This document shows positions 15,321-23,507 of a stretch of 24,343 bases of DNA, piece by piece. The notes under the pieces are model-generated. The model did no database searches. It was not told the origin of the DNA and worked only from the letters and a program-made list of their open reading frames with translations. This stretch comes from an uncultured Clostridia bacterium (GTDB lineage Bacteria > Bacillota > Clostridia > Lachnospirales > Lachnospiraceae): assembly GCA_946186175.1 (NCBI GenBank), contig CAMHMG010000009.1, positions 1-24,343 on the forward strand. Direction: 5' to 3'. How positions within the stretch are numbered: the first letter of the stretch is position 1; every line of letters starts with the position of its first letter. Both the position numbers and the translations under genes were made by a program.

Positions 15321-17045
15321 GTGAAGAAGATAGGTACTGGATATGAGAATTACAAAGAATTCATAGATGAAGATATGTATTACATTGATAAGACAATGCT
15401 TGTCAAGGATGTAGTGGAAAAAGGTGGAAAGGTGACTCTTTTTACAAGACCTAGAAGATTCGGTAAGACTCTTGCCATTTCCATGCTTCAGACTTTCTTT
15501 GAGCTGGAGTATGATTACGATGGTAATGTGATAGATAAAACAAGATACTTTGAGGGAATGAAGATAATGAATGCACCGGATAATATACTTTCCATGATGG
15601 GTCAGTATCCTGTTATCAAACTTTCTTTGAAGTCTGCAAAGCAGCCAAACTTCAGAGCTGCCGCATTACAACTTAGGGATGATATAGTATCGGAGTTTGA
15701 CCGACATAATTACCTTAAGGACTCGGATAAACTATCTGAAACAGAGAATAAGCTGTTTAAAGAATTATTGAATGCCCAAAAAAGAGAAGATCTTAAGAAT
15801 GAGGAGGATTTCAGAGCGGAGATAGACAGATATGCAACCGCACTTAAAACTCTCTCTGTATGCCTTAAGAAATATCATAAAAAGAATGTCATAATACTTC
15901 TTGATGAATATGATGTGCCGCTAGAAAATGCTTATTATAAAGGATTCTATAATGATATGGTTGAATTTATACGATCTCTCTTTGAATCGGCACTTAAAAC
16001 CAATGATGCTTTGGAAAGAGCAGTTGTAACCGGATGTTTAAGAATAAGCAAGGAGAGTATATTCACAGGATTGAATCATCTGGAGATAAATTCCGTAAGG
16101 GATGGCAGCTTTGCTGAGGGCTTTGGTTTTACGGAAGCGGAAACGGAACAGATGCTTATTGATTACGGTCTGACTGACAGGATAGAAGAGGCTAAGAAGT
16201 GGTATGACGGCTATCTCTTTGGGAATACGGAGATATATAATCCATGGAGTATTATCAATTATGTGTATTCTATTGTGCTTGATGGCAAACAATTTCCTGA
16301 ACCCCATTGGCCTAACACTTCATCTAATACTATTATCAAGGATCTTGTATGGCATGCTGATCCGGAGATGAAGAAAGAGCTTGATATACTTATCAACGGA
16401 GGAACCATAGAGAAGAGAATTCACGAGGATATAACCTATGATGACATACATGAGTCGAAGGATAATCTGTGGAATTTCCTGTTCTTTACAGGGTATCTGA
16501 AGAAGGTGTCGGAGAGAAAGGATGGCAGAGACATATATCTGACAATGAAGATTCCTAATGAAGAAATAGCAAGCATTTATGAAAATCAAATCAATACATG
16601 GTTTGAAAAACAGGTAAAGGATACTGACAGGGGAATACTTAATAAGGCGGTACTAGAAGGCGACACAGAGACTGTGGAGAATTATGTTAGCGACTTGCTT
16701 GCAAAAAGTATAAGTATATTTGACAGTGACGAATCCTTCTATCATGGATATTTCCTTTCACTCTTGTATGGTGTACCTGGTTATACGGTTCAGTCTAATC
16801 GTGAGGAGGGCGACGGAAGACCGGATATAGTACTGTATCCGGATAGACCGAAAGACCCTGCCATCATCTTTGAGATCAAGGTGAGAAAGAAGTTCAATGA
16901 GATGGAAGATGGATTAAATGAAGCCTTTGATCAGATTAGAACAAGAAAGTATGAAGAGGGAGTCCTTGATGACGGATACATGGGTGTGAAGTCTTATGGA
17001 ATATGTTTCTGCAAGAAGAGCTGCATTGTAGGAAGATATAACTAA
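15321..17045 (+). CDS. AAA-ATPase-like protein with C-terminal DUF1703 (PD-(D/E)XK nuclease-like) domain
   Basis: This is a 574-residue cytoplasmic protein. The N-terminal AAA-ATPase_like domain starts GTGYENYKEFIDEDMYYIDK and has the variant Walker A RPRRFGKT (about 43-50) and Walker B IILLDEYDVP (about 191-200). The C-terminal DUF1703 domain has a PD-(D/E)XK-type core: D502 (GRPDIVLYP), then E518 and K520 (IIFEIKVRKK). The family is abundant and multicopy in Bacteroides, Lachnospiraceae and related gut bacteria; its function is unproven, with mobile-element and defence roles suggested. GTG 15321 is preferred to the in-frame ATG 15306 because GGAGGTG lies between them at correct spacing to the GTG. 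It interrupts what otherwise looks like a surface-protein/HD-GYP gene order. Confidence 0.88.
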   Translation: MKKIGTGYENYKEFIDEDMYYIDKTMLVKDVVEKGGKVTLFTRPRRFGKTLAISMLQTFFELEYDYDGNVIDKTRYFEGMKIMNAPDNILSMMGQYPVIKLSLKSAKQPNFRAAALQLRDDIVSEFDRHNYLKDSDKLSETENKLFKELLNAQKREDLKNEEDFRAEIDRYATALKTLSVCLKKYHKKNVIILLDEYDVPLENAYYKGFYNDMVEFIRSLFESALKTNDALERAVVTGCLRISKESIFTGLNHLEINSVRDGSFAEGFGFTEAETEQMLIDYGLTDRIEEAKKWYDGYLFGNTEIYNPWSIINYVYSIVLDGKQFPEPHWPNTSSNTIIKDLVWHADPEMKKELDILINGGTIEKRIHEDITYDDIHESKDNLWNFLFFTGYLKKVSERKDGRDIYLTMKIPNEEIASIYENQINTWFEKQVKDTDRGILNKAVLEGDTETVENYVSDLLAKSISIFDSDESFYHGYFLSLLYGVPGYTVQSNREEGDGRPDIVLYPDRPKDPAIIFEIKVRKKFNEMEDGLNEAFDQIRTRKYEEGVLDDGYMGVKSYGICFCKKSCIVGRYN

Positions 17046-17101
17046 ATGTTTGTTCATGTGACATTCTGACATATTTTTTGTATGTATATGACACCGGATG
17101 A

Positions 17102-17659
17102 TTGGAAGCCGTCAGAAATGTCAATCACATCAACAGAATAGACAGCCAGAACCGTGAGATTAAAATCGCCAGGGACAACATCAAGGAGCTTTCTGTTGAA
17201 GTCATGGAAGCTCTTGCACATACAATAGATGCAAAGGACGAATACACAAGAGGCCATTCGGTTAGGGTGGCGAAGTATTCAAGAATGATAGCAGAAAGAC
17301 TTAATCTTAGTTCTGAAGAATGTGAGAATGTATATTATATGGCACTTTTGCATGACATTGGAAAGATAGGGGTACCTAATGAGATCATTAACAGTACAAC
17401 AAAACTGACTGATGACGAGTATGCCGTCATCAAGACACATCCTGGCGTTGGATATGATATTTTAGCGGAGATTAAGAGCCGTCCCGATCTGTCCATAGGT
17501 GCAAGATGGCATCACGAACGCTATGATGGAAAGGGTTATCCTAATGGCAAGAAAGGGGTGTAGATTCCATTCTTTGCAAGAATAATAGCGGTGGCAGACA
17601 GTTATGATGCGATGACATCTAATCGTAGTTATCGTAAAAATCTGCAATTAAGTATATAG
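17102..17659 (+). pseudogene. Truncated HD-GYP domain gene with a nonsense codon
   Basis: The frame begins without a membrane region (VNHINRIDSQNREIKIARDN), enters the HD-GYP domain at ELSVEVMEALAHTIDAKDEY, and keeps HDIGKIGVPNE and HHERYDGKGYP. TAG at 17561-17563 interrupts it where the copy at 6696 has Glu (KGEEIPFFAR). The same frame then continues IPFFARIIAVADSYDAMTSN, RSYR, and ends in an unrelated tail (KNLQLSI) at 17659, losing the last third of a normal domain. Both sensor and 3' end are therefore gone. It is a close paralogue of 6696-8009. The third LytTR-type site follows 25 bases later. Confidence 0.87.
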
Positions 17660-17684
17660 AGATGTAAATAATTGTCGTTTTTTT

Positions 17685-17753
17685 GACGTTCGTCCCAGAT
17701 TTATTGACATTCGTCCCTAAAGGGTTGAATAATTATATATAAATTATTAGAAT
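17685..17753 (+). promoter_or_regulatory. LytTR-type direct-repeat site and promoter, copy 3
   Basis: GACGTTCGT (17685-17693), 12 bp, GACATTCGT (17706-17714), 10 bp, TTGAAT (17725-17730), 17 bp, TAGAAT (17748-17753). Downstream of CCCTAA the sequence differs from copies 1 and 2, yet all spacings are kept. That argues for selection on the arrangement rather than simple duplication. It would drive the operon starting at 17866. Confidence 0.78.
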
Positions 17754-17806
17754 CATTTAGTAAACAACGAAGAATTATTAATAAGTGAGACTTGAGAGAC
17801 AGAGTA

Positions 17807-17832
17807 GGAGACAGAGAACCGCCCCTGTCTTC
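17807..17832. repeat. REP-like palindrome in the operon leader
   Basis: GGAGACAGAGAACCGCCCCTGTCTTC contains AGACAG (17809-17814) and CTGTCT (17825-17830) around AGAACCGCCC. It resembles short dispersed palindromes of the type 'GACAGAGGAACCGTCCCTGTC' common in clostridial genomes. Only one copy occurs in the window, so the repeat status is from recollection of the family. Confidence 0.35.
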
Positions 17833-17865
17833 AATAACTTAATCTGATTGGAGAGAATAGTAATT

Positions 17866-19800
17866 ATGTTTAAAAATTCTAATAATAACGTTATCAACCA
17901 TCTTGTAACTACTATATCTTTAATATTTATTCTTATGGCATTGATGCTAGTCTATATATTCACATCTTTTTACAGAAGTTCGTCCAATAATATTATGGGG
18001 CTTGGCGTAAGTAATATTAACAGCCAGGCTACAATGATTGAGAACTATATTAATAAGGGACAGGATATACTCTGGGTTACAGCGGATACCGTTAATTACA
18101 TGCTTGAAAGTAATATGAGTGAAGAAGAGATTCTTCATTTTCTTCAAAAAGAGACAAATAAGGTAGAGAATGAGATCGACGATAATTTTACCGGTATTTA
18201 TGGATATATTAACGGTGAATATATAGACGGAAGTGGCTGGATACCACCGGAAGGCTATGCCCCCAAAGAACGTGTGTGGTATGAGGCGGCTGTTGCAGCA
18301 GGTGGAAAAGCGACAATCGTTGCTCCGTATCTGGATGCACAGACCAATACAATTATGATATCTATAAGCGAATTGTTGTCTGACGGGGAAAGTGTTATTT
18401 CTCTGGATATAGCCTTGAACGAAGTACAGAGTATCACAGAAAGCATGACGATGGGTGACAAAGGCTATGGTTTTATTATGGATAAAACAGGACTTGTTGT
18501 GGCACATCTCGATGAATCTGAAAAGGGTAAAATATATCCGAAAAATGATGAGCAGCGAGTAATGATCGACAAGATCATGAATGGAGATGAGGAACATTTT
18601 TCAATCTCATTAGACGGAAAGAAATGCACCGTATTTTCCAGACAGATTGTTGATGATTGGTATGTTGTTATCGTTGCGGATAATACCAAGTTGATGATGG
18701 AGCTTAGGAGACAATTGTTTATCTGTATCCTTGTATCTGTTCTGGTATTCGTAATAATAGTTATCTATTCCTCAATTTTTGCAAGAAATATTGCTAGGTC
18801 TAGAAAAAAGGAAAAAGAAAGCCGTGAGAAGCTTGACAGGGTCAATATGAATATAATCAGGTCCCTCGCATATACGATCGATGCTAAGGATCGTTATACC
18901 AGCGGTCATTCACAAAGGGTTGCTGAATACTCATTAGCATTAGCCCAAAGGATGGGGAAATCTGAGGAAGATCAGAAGATAATATACTATGCAGGTCTCT
19001 TACATGATGTTGGTAAGATAAGAGTTCCCGAATCGGTCATCAATAAACCGGGTAAGCTTTCCGAGGAGGAATTTGATCAGATCAGAATTCATCCTATAAG
19101 TGGTTATCATATCTTGAGGGATATACATGAGGATGAACGTATAGGCTACGGCGCAAAATATCATCATGAAAGATATGACGGAACAGGATATCCTAACGGG
19201 TTAGTGGGAGATAATATACCGGAAATAGCAAGAATAATAGGCGTTGCTGATGCATACGACGCAATGGCAAGTAACAGAAGTTACAGAAATGCGCTTTCAC
19301 AGGATACAGTAAGAGCTGAAATTGAGAAGGGAAAGGGCAGGCAGTTCGATCCTGAAATTGCAGATATAATGCTTCGGATGATAGATGAGGATAAGGAGTA
19401 CAGAATGTGCCAGACAGATATTAATCACAAAGATATACTTGTTGTTGATGATGAACTGATGAATATTAAGATGGTTGAGAGAATTCTCAAGGATACGGCA
19501 TCGATTAATGTAATACGTGCTATGAACAAGGAAGAAACCTTTGATGCTTTGGAGAAAAATGATATTTCATTAATTTTGTTGGATTTGAAAATGCCGGACA
19601 TTGACGGCTTTGAATTATTCAAGCTTATCAGAGAACAATACAGTGTACCTGTTGTATTAATGACGGCAGAAAGAAGTGTTGAGACAATCCATATGATCAG
19701 CGAACTTGGTATAGATGATTATCTTACAAAACCTCTTAACGCTTTCATAACTAAGGAAATGGTATATGGAATTATTAAGTCCGGACGGAATGGTCTGTAG
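17866..19800 (+). CDS. Cache sensor - HD-GYP - receiver protein (putative cyclic-di-GMP phosphodiesterase)
   Basis: This 644-residue protein has a membrane helix at about 12-33, an extracellular double-Cache-like sensor (about 40-280, with YGFIMDKTGLVVAHLDES), and a second helix at 283-305. A full HD-GYP domain follows: TSGHS 345-349, HD 380-381, HHERYDGTGYP 433-443 and D462. A receiver domain lies at about 522-640, with D528/D529, phospho-acceptor D573 (LLDLKMPDIDG), T600 and K622. Most HD-GYP regulators carry the receiver at the N-terminus, so this order is unusual. ATG 17866 has GGAGAG ten bases upstream; an in-frame TTG at 17848 lies before that site. It is 21 bases from the hybrid kinase gene, which may phosphorylate its receiver. 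Confidence 0.92.
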   Translation: MFKNSNNNVINHLVTTISLIFILMALMLVYIFTSFYRSSSNNIMGLGVSNINSQATMIENYINKGQDILWVTADTVNYMLESNMSEEEILHFLQKETNKVENEIDDNFTGIYGYINGEYIDGSGWIPPEGYAPKERVWYEAAVAAGGKATIVAPYLDAQTNTIMISISELLSDGESVISLDIALNEVQSITESMTMGDKGYGFIMDKTGLVVAHLDESEKGKIYPKNDEQRVMIDKIMNGDEEHFSISLDGKKCTVFSRQIVDDWYVVIVADNTKLMMELRRQLFICILVSVLVFVIIVIYSSIFARNIARSRKKEKESREKLDRVNMNIIRSLAYTIDAKDRYTSGHSQRVAEYSLALAQRMGKSEEDQKIIYYAGLLHDVGKIRVPESVINKPGKLSEEEFDQIRIHPISGYHILRDIHEDERIGYGAKYHHERYDGTGYPNGLVGDNIPEIARIIGVADAYDAMASNRSYRNALSQDTVRAEIEKGKGRQFDPEIADIMLRMIDEDKEYRMCQTDINHKDILVVDDELMNIKMVERILKDTASINVIRAMNKEETFDALEKNDISLILLDLKMPDIDGFELFKLIREQYSVPVVLMTAERSVETIHMISELGIDDYLTKPLNAFITKEMVYGIIKSGRNGL

Positions 19801-19821
19801 AGTATTAATGGGGGATATATC

Positions 19822-22083
19822 ATGCGGAAAAGAATTATTAATAGTATGTTTCGCGAGGATCTGGATATACAGCACAGACTGCTGAATCTGATTCTTAGTG
19901 CAGCATTTATCGGAGGAACATTTTCCTTGATAGCAACTATAGCAATGGGAGGATTTACAAGCGCTGCTGTGACAGCGGTTCTTCTTATAATAGTTCTTAT
20001 ATCATTGTATTTGTCTGTGTTTCTCAAACGTATAACTGCTTCTGCGGTTCTTATTACCGGAATGGCTAATCTGTTCATTTTTCCTTGGATGTATTTTAAT
20101 TCTGGAGGTATGTATAGTGGAATGCCGATATGGTTCGTGCTGGGTCTTATATTCACATGGCTGACTCTTAAGGGACGCATATGCTATGTTATGTATGCAC
20201 TTAACCTGGTTGCTTTGATAGGTTGTATATTGGTGGGAGATATTCATCCGGAATGGTTCAAACCTATGCCGGAAGGATTTATGAAAGGTGACATTATACA
20301 GACTATCATTGCTGTATCTGCCATAATCGGAATCATTTTCAAATACCAGACCTATGTATATGAAAAACAGAGAATTAAGATATTAGAACAGGATAAGCAG
20401 CTTCATATAGCCAATGATGCCAAGAGCCAGTTTCTTGCTAATATGTCACATGAGATTAGGACTCCGATCAACGGAATAATCGGTATGAATGCCCTTGTTC
20501 TTGAAGAGCTCAAGGATGGAAATATTGATAATATTGCAGAATATGCCAATAATGTCAACAGTGCAAGCCAGATGCTCCTCTCGATTATTAACGATATCCT
20601 TGATATATCCAAGATCGAATCGGGCAAGATGGAACTTGTTCCTGTGGAATACGAGGTGTTCTCTGTTCTTAATGATTGTTACAATATGACATTGACAAGA
20701 GCTTCCGAAAAAGGGCTTGAATTGTGTATGGAGATTGACAGTCGGGTACCTTCGGTACTATATGGAGACGAAGTACGTATAAGACAGATAATCAATAATT
20801 TTCTCTCCAATGCAGTAAAATATACCCACATGGGTAAGGTTACATTGAGGGTAAAAGAAGAGTCAAGAAAAGCTGAGATGGTATATCTTGTTATTGAGAT
20901 AGAGGACACGGGAATCGGAATAAGGGAAGAGGATATGGATAAACTGTTTCAGAATTTTACTCGGCTTGACGAGAAGAAAAACCGTAATATAGAGGGCACA
21001 GGTCTCGGACTCTCTGTTACAGAAAAGCTTGTAAATCTAATGGGTGGAGAGATTAAGGTATCGAGTACATATGGCAAAGGCTCAAAATTCACGGTGTTGA
21101 TGGGGCAGAAGATAATTGACAGTGCGCCGATAGGTGATTTTCAGCAAAAATATCGCAATCTGGTCAATCAGCAAAACGAGAACGAGATGTCTATCTATAT
21201 TCCGGATGCAAAAATACTAGTTGTTGATGACGTGGATATGAATATAAGTGTTGTTAAGGGATTGTTGAAACGTACATATGCCCTGATCGATTCAGCCACA
21301 AGCGGCGAAGAGTGTATCAATAAGATATATGACAATGAATACGATATTATTTTTTTGGATCATATGATGCCCGGTATGGATGGTATAGAAACCTATACCA
21401 AAATGAAGGAGAAAAAGGATCATAAAAATGTCGATACCCCTGTTATAGTTCTGACAGCCAATGCTATAGTAGGAGCTAAGGAAATGTATCTTGAAAAAGG
21501 GTTTTCGGATTATCTGTCCAAACCTGTGAGATATAAGGAGCTTATCGAAATACTTGTAAAATATCTGCCCCAAAAGCTGATCAAGCAGTATAAGGAAAAG
21601 GCGTTATCCAATGATGATAATATAATAAATGATAAGACTATTGATGATAAGACAATAAATGATACATATAAGGGAGAGCGCGTCATTAATAACAAGTCAG
21701 AAGATGGAGGAGACAATAGCATGAATAAGAGCATTGAAGAACGGTTTCCTATGCTTGATACAAAGACAGGTATGGGATACTGTATGGAGGATGAGGAATT
21801 CTACATAGAAATGATCCGTACATATATAGAAAGTGATAAGAGAGAAGTGTTGATTGAAGCATTTAACACAGAGGACTGGAAACTATATGAGAATTATGCA
21901 CATGCTGTCAAAAGCGGATCTCTTAATATAGGAGCGGTAACGCTGTCAGAACATGCAAAATCACTTGAGTTTGCTGCTAAGGATGATAACTATGAATATA
22001 TTAAGGAACATCACAATGATTTTATAGGTGAGTATAGTGATATGATAGACAAATTAGATAATGTACTTAACTGTTTTAAATGA
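19822..22083 (+). CDS. Hybrid sensor histidine kinase with receiver and HPt domains
   Basis: This 753-residue protein has about six hydrophobic segments in residues 20-175 and a coiled linker. A HisKA domain with H210 (FLANMSHEIRTPINGIIGM) and a HATPase domain follow (N-box IRQIINNFLSNAVKYTH 320-336, G boxes EDTGIGI and EGTGLGLSV). The receiver is at about 462-580, with DD 469-470, D513 (IIFLDHMMPGMDG), T545 and K567. The C-terminal HPt domain has H694 (YAHAVKSGSLNIGA). An Asn/Asp/Ile-rich linker with short repeats (DDKTINDTYK and similar, about 597-625) joins receiver and HPt. All parts of a His-Asp-His phosphorelay are present; the terminal Asp acceptor could be the REC domain of the upstream protein. 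GGGGGA precedes the ATG. The stop overlaps the convergent kinase gene. Confidence 0.93.
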   Translation: MRKRIINSMFREDLDIQHRLLNLILSAAFIGGTFSLIATIAMGGFTSAAVTAVLLIIVLISLYLSVFLKRITASAVLITGMANLFIFPWMYFNSGGMYSGMPIWFVLGLIFTWLTLKGRICYVMYALNLVALIGCILVGDIHPEWFKPMPEGFMKGDIIQTIIAVSAIIGIIFKYQTYVYEKQRIKILEQDKQLHIANDAKSQFLANMSHEIRTPINGIIGMNALVLEELKDGNIDNIAEYANNVNSASQMLLSIINDILDISKIESGKMELVPVEYEVFSVLNDCYNMTLTRASEKGLELCMEIDSRVPSVLYGDEVRIRQIINNFLSNAVKYTHMGKVTLRVKEESRKAEMVYLVIEIEDTGIGIREEDMDKLFQNFTRLDEKKNRNIEGTGLGLSVTEKLVNLMGGEIKVSSTYGKGSKFTVLMGQKIIDSAPIGDFQQKYRNLVNQQNENEMSIYIPDAKILVVDDVDMNISVVKGLLKRTYALIDSATSGEECINKIYDNEYDIIFLDHMMPGMDGIETYTKMKEKKDHKNVDTPVIVLTANAIVGAKEMYLEKGFSDYLSKPVRYKELIEILVKYLPQKLIKQYKEKALSNDDNIINDKTIDDKTINDTYKGERVINNKSEDGGDNSMNKSIEERFPMLDTKTGMGYCMEDEEFYIEMIRTYIESDKREVLIEAFNTEDWKLYENYAHAVKSGSLNIGAVTLSEHAKSLEFAAKDDNYEYIKEHHNDFIGEYSDMIDKLDNVLNCFK

Positions 22084-23473
22084 ATTGTATTTTGATTGTA
22101 GTGCCTTCGCCTTCTTTGCTTACAATATCCAGTTCTGCTCCATGCAGCTCCACAATATGCTTGACAATAGCAAGTCCAAGACCGGTTCCGCCGGTCTTTT
22201 TTGATCTGCTTTTATCTACCCGGAAGAAACGTTCAAAGATACGGCTTTGATGTTCTGCAGATATGCCTATGCCGTCATCAGATACGGTAAGGGAATTGTC
22301 TTTAACGGTGATCCATACATGCCCGTTTTTTCTGTTGTATCTTATTGCGTTATCGCATAGATTATATACAAGTTCTTCCATCATGGTTTTGTTAGCATTT
22401 ATAATAGTGCTATCACCATCAACATTTATCGTAACCTCATGTTTATCTGCTGTGGGTTCAAGCATTGCCTGACAGGTCAGGGCAATCTCGTAAAGGTTGA
22501 CAGGCTCAAATGCTATTTGACTGTTCTGTGATGAATCCAATTCAGACAATCTCAATATGTCGTTGATGAGTGTGAGCAGACGGTCAGAATTTCTGTGTAT
22601 TTCACCGGCGAATTTTCTTGTGTCTGTATCATTTGCCATTCCATTTTCAATTAATTCCGAATAGCCGGAGATAGAGGTTAGAGGAGTCTTTAATTCGTGT
22701 GAGACATTGGCTGAAAACTCCTGCCTGATATTAGCATTTTTAACTATGTTATCATGCTGCATACGGATATGCGAAAGTATAGGTTCAAGTTCCTTGTATA
22801 CATGTCCGTTATTGATCTTAGAGGCGATAGTCCCAGATGGTTCATTTTCTAAATTCGCATCAGAGGATATATCAGTTGCCAGATTCTCAATAGGCTTTAA
22901 AATACTAATGGTCAGAAAATGACTGATAATATAGCATCCGATCAGCAGCATGATCGCAAATATAACTATCAGAGGAAAAGCATGTCCGAATATATTGTAA
23001 ATGCTGCTAGTAAGTTTGGCAGTTCTTAATATGCTTCCGTCAGAAAGGCGGATAGCATAGTAGAAGTTAGATTGATTGATGGTTGAAGAGCGACGGATAC
23101 TTTCACCTTCACCTTTATTATATGCATCTGCTATTTCAACTCTACTCTTGTGATTTTCGAGCCCTGTAATATCTGCAACATTATCAAATACAACATCACC
23201 ATTGCTGTCAATAAGCGTCATACGTATATCAGATTTGGAAAGCTCTTTGGCATAGCGGGTGATCTTTTCTATATCGAAGTCATCAGATGAATAGAGATCC
23301 GATGTGGGTTCGACAAAGAAATCTGCATCAGCAAGTAGCTTGGTATATACTTTGAGATCATCCATTACTTCTTCTCTAAACACTCTATAATATGCCGCAG
23401 TACATAAAACAGATGTCAGTATTATTGCTATGGTTGTTATTATCATTATTTGAATATTAATGGTTTTCTTCAT
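22076..23473 (-). CDS. PhoR/WalK-type membrane sensor histidine kinase
   Basis: This 465-residue kinase has a membrane helix at about 8-28 and an extracytoplasmic sensor of about 130 residues (MTLIDSNGDVVFDN is PAS/Cache-like). A second helix lies at about 163-186, followed by a HAMP-like linker. HisKA has H259 (EFSANVSHELKTPLTSISGY). HATPase boxes are ELVYNLCDNAIRYN (367-380), SDDGIGI (398-404), FERFFRVDKSRS (413-424) and GGTGLGLAI (428-436). It lies 34 bases downstream of its response regulator in the same operon. Its last eight bases overlap the end of the hybrid kinase gene on the other strand, and no terminator is seen between them. Confidence 0.93.
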   Translation of the reverse strand: MKKTINIQIMIITTIAIILTSVLCTAAYYRVFREEVMDDLKVYTKLLADADFFVEPTSDLYSSDDFDIEKITRYAKELSKSDIRMTLIDSNGDVVFDNVADITGLENHKSRVEIADAYNKGEGESIRRSSTINQSNFYYAIRLSDGSILRTAKLTSSIYNIFGHAFPLIVIFAIMLLIGCYIISHFLTISILKPIENLATDISSDANLENEPSGTIASKINNGHVYKELEPILSHIRMQHDNIVKNANIRQEFSANVSHELKTPLTSISGYSELIENGMANDTDTRKFAGEIHRNSDRLLTLINDILRLSELDSSQNSQIAFEPVNLYEIALTCQAMLEPTADKHEVTINVDGDSTIINANKTMMEELVYNLCDNAIRYNRKNGHVWITVKDNSLTVSDDGIGISAEHQSRIFERFFRVDKSRSKKTGGTGLGLAIVKHIVELHGAELDIVSKEGEGTTIKIQFI

Positions 23474-23507
23474 GGTTTGTGTTTCCTTATGAGCTTAGCA
23501 TGGTCGG

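Noticed and set aside
17947..18597. Long 216-codon minus-strand open frame
   Set aside because: It lies opposite the intact Cache-HD-GYP-REC gene, has no ribosome site, and its translation has no recognisable domain; it is a shadow of the real frame.
19719..20180. Minus-strand open frame of 153 codons
   Set aside because: It is antisense to the N-terminal part of the hybrid kinase and the end of the HD-GYP gene, with composition typical of a complement frame.
21597..21670. AT-rich repeated stretch inside the hybrid kinase as a mobile or regulatory repeat
   Set aside because: It stays in frame and encodes the Asn/Asp/Ile-rich linker between receiver and HPt, so it is best explained as a flexible low-complexity linker.
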